37,356 nucleotides of DNA from an uncultured Actinomycetes bacterium (GTDB lineage: Bacteria; Actinomycetota; Rubrobacteria; Rubrobacterales; Rubrobacteraceae), in contig CALMWA010000341.1 of assembly GCA_937873125.1 (NCBI GenBank), forward strand, positions 1 through 37,356. The letters are read 5' to 3'. A model generated the notes under the pieces. It saw only the letters and a list, made by a program, of their open reading frames with translations. It had not been told where the DNA came from and searched no databases. The first letter of the stretch is position 1, and each line of letters starts with the position of its first letter. The position numbers were made by a program, and so were the translations under genes. Positions 25,166 through 33,390 of the stretch are shown piece by piece.

Positions 25166-25740
25166 GCGTGGGGAACCCCGAGCCCGTCTACCTCGAAGCG
25201 CCACTCTCGATGGAAGACATCAAGCCCCTGAAGACCGGCGACGTCGTCCGTCTGAGCGGAATCCTCTACACCGCTCGCGACGCGGCGCACGCCCGGATAA
25301 AGGAGGCAATCGAGAAGGACGCCCCGCTGCCGTTCGACCCGGAGGGGCAGGTCGTGTACTTCACCGGCCCGGCTCCGGCCCGGCCCGGCCACGCTCTCGG
25401 GCCGGCGGGACCGACTACGGCTTCAAGGATGGACCCGTACTCGCCGCTTTTGATTGAACGCGGCCTCAGGGGCATGGTCGGCAAGGGGCTACGCTCCGAT
25501 ACGGTACAGAGGTCCATGCGCGAGCATGGCTGCGTGTACTTCGGGGCTGTCGAAGGGACGGCGGCGCTGTTGGCCGATTGCGTGAAAGAAGCCGAGGTCG
25601 TGGCGTATGAGGATCTCGGCTCGGAGGCGATCCGGCGGCTCGTCGTGCAAGACTTCCCGGTGGTGATCGTCAACGACCTGTACGGCGGCGACCTGTACCG
25701 GGAGGGCCGGGAGCGGTGGCGGCGAGCCGGTAGCGTGTAG
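25162..25740 (+). CDS. Class I fumarase/tartrate dehydratase-type hydro-lyase, beta subunit
   Basis: The ATG at 25162 overlaps the alpha stop by four bases. The 192-residue product has the swivelling-domain pattern of the family: LKTGDVVRLSGILYTARDAAH near the start, then YFTGPAPARPGHALGPAGP, then MDPYSPLLIERGLRGMVGKG. The beta subunit completes the active site and carries the substrate-binding arginines; RSDTVQRSMREHGCVYF and AYEDLGSEAIRRL are typical. Together with the alpha subunit it catalyses reversible hydration of a dicarboxylate in the cytoplasm. Confidence 0.9.
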   Translation: MSVGNPEPVYLEAPLSMEDIKPLKTGDVVRLSGILYTARDAAHARIKEAIEKDAPLPFDPEGQVVYFTGPAPARPGHALGPAGPTTASRMDPYSPLLIERGLRGMVGKGLRSDTVQRSMREHGCVYFGAVEGTAALLADCVKEAEVVAYEDLGSEAIRRLVVQDFPVVIVNDLYGGDLYREGRERWRRAGSV

Positions 25741-25746
25741 AGTGCG

Positions 25747-27129
25747 CTACCCCGACTCCTCGATCCTCTTCTCTACCTTCTCGACGTACTGGTCCGGCTT
25801 GGACTTGCGGCGCAGGCCACCCTCGGACATGTAGCGGACTTTGCCGTAGACGGCGCGCTCGGTCCAGCCCCGGTCATGCTGGCCAAAGACCCAGGCTACG
25901 TTAGCGTAGGAGTTTGGGTCGCGGCCGTCGAGGAAGTACTTGTTGTTGAGGTAGAGCGTGGTCTTGTAGGCGTGCTCGGGCGTATTTGACCACTCCAGAA
26001 TCTTCTTCCCCCAGTACATCCGCATGTAGTTGTGCATGTACCCAGTGTGGACCATCTCTTTCATCGCGGCGTTCCAGTACTCGTCGTGGGTCTCGGCGTT
26101 CTCTAACTGCTTTGCCGTGTATGTGTGCTCGCGTTCGTCGTCCTTGTGCTCCTTCAGGGTCTTCTTCGCCCAGTCGGGGAGGCAAGAGTAGGAGTCGTAG
26201 TCGCTCGTGTAGTAGACGAAATTTATCGTGAGCTCGCGGCGTACGATCAACTCCTCGGTGAAGGAGTCTATGTTCTTCTTGCCCGCGCGAGACTCTTTGG
26301 CTTCGAGGGCGAGCCAGATCGAGCTTATGTGTCCGAAGTGGAGGTATTTGCTCATGTGCGAGACGAAGTCCGTCTGCGGCTGGTTGCGGTTGGCGTCGTA
26401 GTCCTTGAGGCTCTTTTCGAGGAACCGGCGGAAAATCTTCTTCGCCTCAGAGTTCCCGCCTTTGTACAGATGGCTCAGACGGGTTACGCTCGTATCCAAG
26501 TCCATCCCGGCAAGTATTTTTCCGATGTCGGAGAGGTCGAGGCCATCCGCGTTCATGTCGAGGGACTGTTTCTCCAGCTTCGTCGGCTTTAGCTCGACCA
26601 GGAAGTCGTCGAGGTACTCGTGGATCTTGGGCCGCAAGGTTCGAGCGGCGTGCTCCTGCTTCCCCGACGCAAGCTCGACAGGCACGACCACGTCACTCTC
26701 CACCTGTATGACAAGGCAACCGGCCTCCTTCGCCACCTTCTCCCGCCAGCGGAGCTGCGGGCGCAAGTAGCCGCGGTCGGTGACGATGAGCGAGGCTCTC
26801 TTGCCGGCTTCCAGCGCCACCTCGTCGGGCGCCCCCTTGCGGACGACGAGCTTTATGCCGCGTTTGCCGAGCGCCTTCTTCACGTCTTGCAATCCCTCCA
26901 GCATGAAGGCGTAGTGGCGGAGGTTCGCCTCGGGGTAGTCGTCGGTGAGTCCGAAGACGACGAGCAGGCGCTGGCCGAGGTCGTTGGCCTGTTGGACGGC
27001 GTATTCGAGCGCGTGGTTGTACTCGGCGCGCTGGGAGGACTGCATCCAGTACAGGACGTACTCGCCGTCCCGGACATCCTCGTCGTTTAGCGGCTGTACA
27101 CGCTCGTCTTGGACCTGCGTCGTTGCCAT
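25747..27129 (-). CDS. Deoxyribodipyrimidine photolyase, class II
   Basis: It repairs UV-made cyclobutane pyrimidine dimers using light and FADH. The protein has 460 residues, usual for class II. The N-terminal antenna domain begins YVLYWMQSSQRAEYNHAL, the class II signature. The C-terminal FAD domain shows LHFGHISSIWLALEA, ELIVRRELTINFVYY, HTGYMHNYMRMYWGKKILEW and YFLDGRDPNSYANVAWVFGQ, all diagnostic. The middle (about residues 180-240) is Lys-rich. ATG at 27129 follows CGGAGGA. It is convergent with the fumarase genes (six-base gap) and has its own upstream region. Class II enzymes occur in few bacteria and are known in stress-hardy actinobacteria. Confidence 0.95.
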   Translation of the reverse strand: MATTQVQDERVQPLNDEDVRDGEYVLYWMQSSQRAEYNHALEYAVQQANDLGQRLLVVFGLTDDYPEANLRHYAFMLEGLQDVKKALGKRGIKLVVRKGAPDEVALEAGKRASLIVTDRGYLRPQLRWREKVAKEAGCLVIQVESDVVVPVELASGKQEHAARTLRPKIHEYLDDFLVELKPTKLEKQSLDMNADGLDLSDIGKILAGMDLDTSVTRLSHLYKGGNSEAKKIFRRFLEKSLKDYDANRNQPQTDFVSHMSKYLHFGHISSIWLALEAKESRAGKKNIDSFTEELIVRRELTINFVYYTSDYDSYSCLPDWAKKTLKEHKDDEREHTYTAKQLENAETHDEYWNAAMKEMVHTGYMHNYMRMYWGKKILEWSNTPEHAYKTTLYLNNKYFLDGRDPNSYANVAWVFGQHDRGWTERAVYGKVRYMSEGGLRRKSKPDQYVEKVEKRIEESG

Positions 27130-27172
27130 GTCCGTGGTCCTCCGAAGTCCTGGTTTACACGAGAAGCATAGG

Positions 27173-27188
27173 AGGACTGTTCTGTCCT
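27173..27188. promoter_or_regulatory. Inverted repeat AGGAC-N6-GTCCT before photolyase
   Basis: AGGAC TGTTCT GTCCT, 45-60 bases upstream of the photolyase ATG, in the only sizeable gap before it. It could be an operator or an mRNA hairpin. It does not match the actinobacterial LexA box (GAAC-N4-GTTC). Confidence 0.3.
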
Positions 27189-27226
27189 GTATGGGTTAGG
27201 AAACACAGTTAGCCCGCCGGGGCAGG

Positions 27227-29140
27227 TTACTCGGACTCCGGCGGGGCTTTCTCGAAGGTCGCGGCGGACCGGGAGCGCCATTCAAGGAGGTCGTTGCGGC
27301 GCTGTTCTATCTCCGACGGCGGTATCTTCGCGGCGATGTCGTTCTTCTCCAGCGGATCGTTTTCGAGGTCGTAAAATTCCTCGGGCTGCTTGCCGTAGTA
27401 GTAGATGTACTTCCTGTACCCCCGGATGCTCGCCATGCACTGCAGGTCCGGGCGGCAGTTGAAGTACAGTGTGCGGTCTTCGGGGGATTTCAGCGCGGAG
27501 ACGCCAGGATACTCGCCGTTCGTGACTTCGTCATCTAGCAAGTCGAGGATGGTCGGCGGGATGTCCGTGTGGTTCACCGGGGCGTCGGCACCGATACGCT
27601 CGCCGCCCTGCCAGCGCTGCGGGTCGTGGATTATGAGCGGGACCTTCAGCCCTTCCTCGTAGACGACGCCGTCGTGACCCTTTACGCCGTGCTCGCCGAA
27701 AGCCTCGCCGTGATCGCCATAGATCACGAAGATGGTGTTTTCGTACAGGCCGAGCTTCTTGTACTGATCTATGATGTTCCTCACTCAGAAGTCGTCGTAG
27801 CGGACGGCGTTCAGGTAGCGGTTCATCACGTCGTCCTCGTCGAGGTTCTTGCGGCCGTAGCGGGTGGGCGCGAGGTACTCATGGTGCGGTGTGATCCCTA
27901 TATAACTCGCCATAAAGGGCCTATCGCCGTGACTACTCAGCCAGTCGCGGCTCGGTTCGAGCAGGATGTCGTCCTCGTAACCCAGGTATCCGGCGCGTTC
28001 GAACCCTTTCTTGCTCATCTCCTTCAGCCCCACGAACTCCTCGTAGCCGAAGTTCTCGGCGAGCTGCGGCCGGTTCTCGAACGTCTCCGTCGCCGACTGG
28101 AACATGACCGTGTCGTACCCCCGCTCCTTCAAAAGCTCCGGCAGGCATTTCACCGGCACGCCGCCCGGCTCGGCCTCGTGGATGTCCGTGGCGGGGTCCG
28201 GGTAGATACCGCAGTTCAGCGAGGTCAGCGCCTTGGAGGTGTGCGGGGTGGTCGTGTAGGCCCGTTCGACGAGGAGGCTCTGCTTACTCAACTCGTCAAG
28301 GAACAGCGTGGTGGCGAGGTCGGGGTTGTAGGGTGTGGTCGAGCGATCGCGCACACTCTCCAGGTGGATCAGGACGACGTTCCGCTTCTCGGTCTGTGGC
28401 GCCGTCTCTAACTTCACGTCCGTGAGCGGGACCGCGGCGTTGCTCGCCTCCTCGACCGTAAGCTCGTCGGCGCTGGGGGCGGAGATACCCGTTACGAGGA
28501 CATTGGTCAGTGGGCTGAGGGAGAAGGCGCGGTTCGAGTCTTCGGCGCCGGGCAGCAGGGAGAGGGACGCGACGCCCACGGCGATCATGCACAGCCCCAC
28601 CGCCCCGAGCCGGGAAGCTCCTGCCATCCGGCCCGACCTCTGGCGCGTGGCGAAGCGGGTGATGGCCCACGGCCCGAGGATCACGTAGATGACGGCCAGG
28701 ATCAGACCGAGCCACACGTACCACGCGGCCTCGCTGGCGATGATGTCTTTCACCTCTCCGAGCGTGCCGAGATAGAAGGCGATGACACTGTAGTCCAGCG
28801 TAGAGCCCGTACCCTCGAAGTACTAATAGGCGACCGTCGTGATGGTGACGACGAGCAGCGAGATCAGGTGAAAGAGCACAACCGCGGCCTTGCGTAGCAT
28901 CCCCCGGCGGGCGACGGCGAAGACCCCGATCCAGAGTATCCCGTAACCCGCGTTGAAGAGGACGTCCGAGCGCATGAGGCCGAGAAACCCCCAGAGCCCC
29001 GTCGCGTCGTCCTTGAGGGCGATGCTCATGGCCTTTAGGGTCAGGTTGTAGACGGCGAGCGGAACGAGGAGGCTGAGGAGGTAGATCCAATCCCTCCGGC
29101 TCAACAATTCAAGGATAGTCTTCTGGAAAGCGCCAAACAT
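27227..29140 (-). pseudogene. LtaS/sulfatase-like membrane enzyme with two in-frame stops
   Basis: One continuous reading frame spans the region, broken only by TAG at 28823-28825 and TGA at 27785-27787. Translation before, between and after the stops is family-like. It shows about five membrane helices (to about residue 200), then the alkaline-phosphatase-type domain with VVLIHLESVRD (metal Glu), PHTSKALTSLNCG (candidate Thr nucleophile as in LtaS, not the Cys of true sulfatases) and IYGDHGEAFGEHG (metal Asp/His). Such enzymes transfer or cleave phosphoglycerol or phosphoethanolamine outside the membrane. The ATG at 29140 is the likely start; a GTG at 29164 is possible. Frame retention suggests recent decay, stop readthrough or base errors. 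Confidence 0.75.
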
Positions 29141-29173
29141 GAAGATGGATAATATACACCGCACACCACCCGA

Positions 29174-29226
29174 CCGCCCATCCGGGCGGCGGAACCAGGA
29201 CTTTTGGAGCGCCGCCTAGGCGGCGC
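29174..29226 (-). terminator. Two GC-rich hairpins after msrB
   Basis: An 18-base perfect palindrome (GCGCCGCCTAGGCGGCGC, 29209-29226) directly follows the msrB stop, and a second stem CCGCCC-ATCC-GGGCGG lies at 29174-29189. They may end msrB transcription, although no T run follows on that strand. Confidence 0.35.
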
Positions 29227-29643
29227 CTAGTCCGTTCGGGACTCGGGCTCGAAGCGCAGGGCGGCGGAGTTTATGCAGTAGCGAAGGCCCGTTGGGGCGG
29301 GGCCGTCATCGAAGACGTGGCCCTGATGAGCGCCGCAGGTGGCGCAGTGGACCTCCGTGCGGCGCATGAAGAGCACGCGGTCTTCCTCGGTCTCCACGTT
29401 GCTCTCGTCCACCGGCGCCCAGAAACTCGGCCAGCCGGTGCCGGAGTCGTACTTCGTGCCGGAGGCGAAGAGCGGCGTACCGCAGGCCACGCAGAGGTAT
29501 ACGCCCTCTTCCTTGTTGTCGTTGTACTCGCCGGTGAAGGGTCGTTCGGTGCCCTTCATCCGCGTCACGCGGTACTGCTCGGAGGTGAGCTGGTCCTGCC
29601 ACTCTTCTTCGGTCTTCTGGATCTTCTTCGGCGTATCAGTCAT
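29227..29643 (-). CDS. msrB: Peptide methionine-(R)-S-oxide reductase MsrB
   Basis: It reduces the R form of methionine sulfoxide in proteins, a repair step after oxidative damage. The ATG at 29643 gives 138 residues, the normal single-domain length; the frame is open upstream but not family-like there. Motifs: [24 protein letters not shown] and CATCG (the two CxxC pairs that hold structural zinc), SGTGWPSFW, and [11 protein letters not shown] with the catalytic Cys. No msrA is seen nearby. It is flanked by hairpins and stands alone, with a weak ribosome site. Confidence 0.96.
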   Translation of the reverse strand: MTDTPKKIQKTEEEWQDQLTSEQYRVTRMKGTERPFTGEYNDNKEEGVYLCVACGTPLFASGTKYDSGTGWPSFWAPVDESNVETEEDRVLFMRRTEVHCATCGAHQGHVFDDGPAPTGLRYCINSAALRFEPESRTD

Positions 29644-29729
29644 GCCAAGAATTCTAGCATGCCGCCTCTGGACCCAGAACCGCCGTTGCCCGGCTAGCAA
29701 GTCCGAAACTTATTGGCGGAGGAGCGGGA

Positions 29730-30089
29730 TCAAGTCCGTGGTCTGACGGCACAGCCGGAAGCCGCGTGCGAAGGTTGCTCGATGGCGAAGCTGAATATGA
29801 AGGCGCCCCTCACGTCTTCGCATCCCGCCGAAGGATCGGATGTTTCTACGTTCGTCGTATGAGAGGCTTCGACACGTTCCGGAGGGAATACGGTGCCCGC
29901 GGCGCCCACGGCCATAACCGCTACTACGGAGATGGCGGCGGCCATTGACGCCAGTTGAATTGCGGTGAACCCGCCCCCGCGCACGTGGCCAACAATCTCC
30001 GAGATCGCCACAAACCAGAGGGTGATAACCGTGAGGACGGCCAGGGACCAGAGAACGTACAGGAGAACTACGGTCGCGGAGGAGCCCAT
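29730..30089 (-). CDS. Small membrane protein, unknown
   Basis: The 119-residue frame has two hydrophobic segments, about residues 5-30 (VVLLYVLWSLAVLTVITLWFV) split from 43-67 (IQLASMAAAISVVAVMAVGAAG) by a Gly-rich loop HVRGGG. The last ~50 residues are polar, with two Cys. The hydrophobic pattern and codon usage favour a real gene, but no family is recognised and the ribosome site before the ATG is weak. It could be an export or regulatory membrane peptide; function is not assigned. Confidence 0.5.
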   Translation of the reverse strand: MGSSATVVLLYVLWSLAVLTVITLWFVAISEIVGHVRGGGFTAIQLASMAAAISVVAVMAVGAAGTVFPPERVEASHTTNVETSDPSAGCEDVRGAFIFSFAIEQPSHAASGCAVRPRT

Positions 30090-30155
30090 GATCCGGTCAG
30101 CTTATCACCCCGGAGCTACAGCCGGTCTCCCGGCTACGGCTCGCAGCGAGACCTC

Positions 30156-30161
30156 ATTATA
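30156..30161 (-). promoter_or_regulatory. Candidate -10 element for the small membrane gene
   Basis: A perfect TATAAT on the minus strand lies 67 bases before the ATG at 30089, inside the short gap after the GntR gene. No good -35 is seen at 16-18 bases, so the promoter call is tentative. Confidence 0.3.
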
Positions 30162-30173
30162 GTCTGTCCCGGA

Positions 30174-30938
30174 TCACGCATTGTCCCCGGACACTTCCTT
30201 CGTAGCCTCATCCGTATCCTTCTTGGGGACGGCCTCCCGGTAGACTTCGTAAGCCATCTGAAGATGTTCTTTCATGTGCCGTCGGGCCAGCGCCTCATCC
30301 TGGTCCAGGATCGCCTCATAGATCAGGCGGTGCTGATCCTGCGAGACTTGCTTCGCTTCCGGCAGGACATAGCGTTCGGCCAGCGCTTTGATCGTCGTGT
30401 GTATGGAGAGCATGAACAGGCTCAGAAGCCGGTTCCTGGAAGCCTCTGCAATGGTCGTGTGAAAGGTTATGTCCGGGAAGTAAGCGTGAAAGTCTCTATA
30501 CTCATCGCTCTCGATGATGCCCCGCAGCACCGCGAGATCCTGCTCCGTGCGCTTTAGAGCGGCCATCCCCGCCAGCGGAACCTCTATGGCCCCCCGCGCC
30601 GTCCACAACTCCTCCAGCGTAAGCTCTTGCACGTCGAGCAGCAGGGATATGGAATCCATCAGGTAATCCGCCACCCCCGCGCCGTCGAGAGGCTTGACGA
30701 ACGTCCCCCCCGTCGGCCCCGTCGAACTCTCCAGGACGTTCAACGCCTCTAGAACCTTGAGCGCCTCCCGTACCGTCGGCCGGCTGACCCCGAGGCTACG
30801 GGCCAGATCCACCTCCGGCGGTAACCGGTCACCCGGATGCAACTTGCCCGAGGATATCGCCTCGCGAATGTGCGTGATTATCTGTTCGTAGGTCTTCCGA
30901 GGTTTCCGCGCCCCGTCCGAAACCGATCCCTTCGCCAT
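30174..30938 (-). CDS. GntR-family regulator with FCD ligand domain (FadR-type)
   Basis: The ATG at 30938 follows GGAGGAG at good spacing and gives 254 residues; a longer frame to 30980 lacks such a site. The N-terminal winged helix has KLHPGDRLPPEVDLARSLG and VSRPTVREALKVLEALNVLE, the GntR hallmark. The rest is an all-helical FCD domain, with FHTTIAEASRNRLL and the histidine in DQHRLIYEAILDQD likely binding a metal and a small acid ligand. It is divergent from the MFS-SDR-SDR genes, and an inverted repeat in the shared gap is the likely operator. It probably represses that cluster until the imported substrate is present. Confidence 0.92.
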   Translation of the reverse strand: MAKGSVSDGARKPRKTYEQIITHIREAISSGKLHPGDRLPPEVDLARSLGVSRPTVREALKVLEALNVLESSTGPTGGTFVKPLDGAGVADYLMDSISLLLDVQELTLEELWTARGAIEVPLAGMAALKRTEQDLAVLRGIIESDEYRDFHAYFPDITFHTTIAEASRNRLLSLFMLSIHTTIKALAERYVLPEAKQVSQDQHRLIYEAILDQDEALARRHMKEHLQMAYEVYREAVPKKDTDEATKEVSGDNA

Positions 30939-31009
30939 TGCCGCAACTCCTCCGGGTGATCGAAACACCGATCTACTCACTACATCTATTCTAAAGTACC
31001 GTCCACCCT

Positions 31010-31024
31010 ATTTGTTTGACAAAT
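31010..31024. promoter_or_regulatory. GntR-type operator ATTTGT-TTG-ACAAAT
   Basis: A perfect inverted repeat with three central bases has the GT-N3-AC core typical of FadR/FCD regulators. It overlaps the -35 of the MFS promoter by nine bases, so binding would block RNA polymerase. Confidence 0.6.
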
Positions 31025-31044
31025 TTCTACCAGTTGGATATCTT
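31016..31044 (+). promoter_or_regulatory. Sigma-70-type promoter of the MFS/SDR genes
   Basis: A perfect TTGACA (31016-31021), a 17-base spacer and TATCTT (31039-31044, four of six) stand 100 bases before the MFS start. It is one of the best promoters in the window. Confidence 0.6.
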
Positions 31045-31143
31045 GCCACTTGAGAGCCATCCGAGGTTGAGGAGAGGCCTCCGGGAGTGGTTCGTTTGGG
31101 TGCTGAACGGGTGGCCGCAAAGGCTTGGGAAAGGAGCATACGG

Positions 31144-32514
31144 ATGGATACGCCGAGCAACCAACAGAGAGGCAACACGGGGGTAGACACCTCACCGATC
31201 ACTACCAGGACGTTAGTGTACTCATCGGTGGTTTGTTTTCTGGCGTGGGTCTTCTCCGTCTACGACTACACATTGTTCGGAGCGCTGCTCCCGGTCATCT
31301 CCGATGAATTTGGTTGGTCGACCTCTTTCGCCACCTTCATCGTGACGCTCATAGCTATAGGGACCATCTTCGTGGCCCTCCTGGTCGGACCGATGCTCGA
31401 CTACCTGGGCCGGAAACCGTCGCTGGTCATCGCCACCGTCGGCGCGGCCATAAGCTCCGGCCTCACGGCGCTGTCTCCTTCGGCGCTCGCTGGAGCTTAT
31501 ATGACGGTCGTGCGAACCTTCTCCGGTCTCGGTTACTCCGAGCAGGCGGTGAACGCGACCTACCTCAATGAGATGTACGGCAACCATCCCCGCCGCGGGT
31601 TCATCTACAGTCTCGTGCAGGGCGGCTGGCCGATCGGGGTGCTCCTCGGGGCGGCGCTGTCGGCGGTGCTGCTGCCGGCCGTCGGCTGGCGAGGCACTTT
31701 CCTGATCGCCACGTTCCCGGCGATCGTGATCGCCGTCCTCGCCATCAAGCTCCGGGAGTCTCCGAAGTTCCAGGCCATGAAGCACGTCCGCAAGCTGGAG
31801 AAGTCCGGGCGGCACGAGGAGGCCGTGGAGTTCGGCCGTCAGTACGACATAGACGTCCACCACACGGAAGAGTCGACCTTCAAGCAGCTCTTCGAGCCCG
31901 ACATCAGGAAGCACACGATCTTCATCAGCCTGGCCATGCTCATGAACTGGATCGGCATCCAGGTATTCGCCGTCCTCGGGACCACCGTGCTCACGGAGGG
32001 CAAAGGCGTGGAGTTCTCCAGTTCGCTGGTCATACTCATAATCTCCAACGCAGCCGCCTACATTGGCTACCTGTGCCACGGTTTCGTGGGAGACCGCATC
32101 GGACGGCGCCTGACCATCGCCGGTGGCTGGATCATATCCGGTCTCGCCTACACGCTGATGTTGTTCGGACCGGACTCGTCCGGCTTCGTGCTGACGATGT
32201 ATACGGTTGGGCTCTTCTTCGTCATCGGCCCCTACGCGGCGCTGCTGTTCTTCATGGGCGAGTCGTTCCCGACCCGTGTGCGCGGTACGGGCTCCTCGTT
32301 CGTCAACGCCATGGGACCGGCGGGCGCGATCGTCGGGTCGGCCCTGTTCAGCCTGTTTACCGGACTGGGACTGGCCGTAACGACAACCGCCTTTCTCTCC
32401 GGCGGAATCGCTATATTCGTATCCGGGGTCCTCATGCTGGGCACCCGCGACGTGAAGGACCCGCACCAGTCCGAGGTGGTGACGGCCGAATCGACGGCCA
32501 GCCGGGTGAGATAG
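31144..32514 (+). CDS. MFS transporter (organic/aromatic acid-proton symporter type)
   Basis: ATG at 31144 is preferred (AAAGGAG upstream); the frame is open to 31087. The 456-residue protein has twelve likely helices. The MFS motif LLVGPMLDYLGRKPS sits between helices two and three, VRTFSGLGYSEQAVNATYLNEM in helix four, and the repeat motif GFVGDRIGRR in the second half. Long soluble loop EKSGRHEEAVEFGRQYD joins the halves. It resembles the aromatic-acid/proton symporter and sugar-porter groups, so the cargo is probably a small organic acid or sugar derivative. It heads the GntR-linked cluster with two SDRs. Confidence 0.9.
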   Translation: MDTPSNQQRGNTGVDTSPITTRTLVYSSVVCFLAWVFSVYDYTLFGALLPVISDEFGWSTSFATFIVTLIAIGTIFVALLVGPMLDYLGRKPSLVIATVGAAISSGLTALSPSALAGAYMTVVRTFSGLGYSEQAVNATYLNEMYGNHPRRGFIYSLVQGGWPIGVLLGAALSAVLLPAVGWRGTFLIATFPAIVIAVLAIKLRESPKFQAMKHVRKLEKSGRHEEAVEFGRQYDIDVHHTEESTFKQLFEPDIRKHTIFISLAMLMNWIGIQVFAVLGTTVLTEGKGVEFSSSLVILIISNAAAYIGYLCHGFVGDRIGRRLTIAGGWIISGLAYTLMLFGPDSSGFVLTMYTVGLFFVIGPYAALLFFMGESFPTRVRGTGSSFVNAMGPAGAIVGSALFSLFTGLGLAVTTTAFLSGGIAIFVSGVLMLGTRDVKDPHQSEVVTAESTASRVR

Positions 32515-32549
32515 TGGGAGTCTGACGGTAGTACGGATGCAACGAGAGC

Positions 32550-32575
32550 GGGGCGGGCCGATCATGGTTCGCCCC
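32550..32575 (+). terminator. Hairpin between MFS and first SDR
   Basis: GGGGCG (32550-32555) pairs with CGCCCC (32570-32575), extendable by a C-G and a G-T pair, with a 14-base loop and GTGTTT after it. Probably a partial terminator lowering expression of the SDRs relative to the transporter. Confidence 0.45.
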
Positions 32576-32603
32576 GTGTTTCGTATGAACGGAGGGAGTG
32601 GAA

Positions 32604-33350
32604 ATGAGTTCTGAGCTTTCGCGGGTCGCTCTCGTCACCGGAGCGGGCAACGGTATCGGCCGGGCCATCGCCGAGAAACTGGCGAAGAACGGAGATCGCG
32701 TCGTGGTCAACGATCTGCGCGGTGAGGCCGCGCAGGAGGTAGTCGACCGGATAGAAGAGTCCGGCGGCCAGGCCACCGCCGCTCCGGGCGACGTCTCGGA
32801 CGCCGAGTCCGTAGAGAAGATCGTAGCGACAGCCCGCGAGGTGTACGGCGCACCCGAGGTGCTGGTGAACAATGCCGGTTTCTTGCAGCAGAAGTTGTTC
32901 GTGGACCTTACCGCAGAGGATTTCGACCGGATGATCGCCGTCCACCTGCGCGGTACCTTCTTATGCACGAGCGTCGTGCTGCCGGAGATGCTCTCGGTGG
33001 GACGCGGCGTCATCGTCAACATCGCCTCGCAGCTCGGCCAGATTGGGGGGATCGAACTCAGCCACTACAGCGCCGCCAAGGCCGGTATTATCGGCCTGAC
33101 GAAGTCCCTGGCACGCGAGATCTCGGACAAGGGCGTGCGGGTCAACGCGGTGGCGCCCGGCCCCATCAACACGGAGTTGGTCCTCGGGCTCTCCGAAGAG
33201 TGGCGCAACAACAAGGCCGCCGAGCTTCCCCTGGGACGCTTCGGAGAGCCGCACGAGGTCGCGGAGACGGTCGCCTTTCTTGCCTCCGACAGGGCAGCCC
33301 TCTACGTCGGCCAGACGCTCGGCCCAAACTCGGGCGACGTGATGCTGTAA
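32604..33350 (+). CDS. SDR-family oxidoreductase (FabG-like)
   Basis: The ATG at 32604 (GGAGG at 32591-32595) gives 248 residues; an in-frame GTG six bases upstream is less well spaced. All key sites are present: TGAGNGIGRA, Asp in VVNDLRG, NNAG, NIASQLGQ serine region and YSAAK, then PGPINTELV. It is classical, NAD(P)-dependent, and probably acts on a hydroxy or keto acid. It is second in the GntR-controlled cluster. Likely it and the next SDR carry out sequential or alternative oxidations of the imported compound, but no substrate evidence exists. Confidence 0.9.
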   Translation: MSSELSRVALVTGAGNGIGRAIAEKLAKNGDRVVVNDLRGEAAQEVVDRIEESGGQATAAPGDVSDAESVEKIVATAREVYGAPEVLVNNAGFLQQKLFVDLTAEDFDRMIAVHLRGTFLCTSVVLPEMLSVGRGVIVNIASQLGQIGGIELSHYSAAKAGIIGLTKSLAREISDKGVRVNAVAPGPINTELVLGLSEEWRNNKAAELPLGRFGEPHEVAETVAFLASDRAALYVGQTLGPNSGDVML

Positions 33351-33390
33351 AGAGGCCTGAACCAACATCGTACAAGGGAGAACAACTCGA

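Noticed and set aside
27173-27188. LexA/SOS box before the photolyase
   Set aside because: The repeat AGGAC-N6-GTCCT does not fit GAAC-N4-GTTC; kept only as an unassigned inverted repeat.
27785-27787. TGA in the sulfatase-like gene as selenocysteine
   Set aside because: The position follows DDF in a region with no catalytic Cys/Sec in this family, and a second stop (TAG) interrupts the same gene.
31222-32565. 447-codon open frame on the minus strand
   Set aside because: Antisense to the MFS gene; polar, repetitive translation, no domain.
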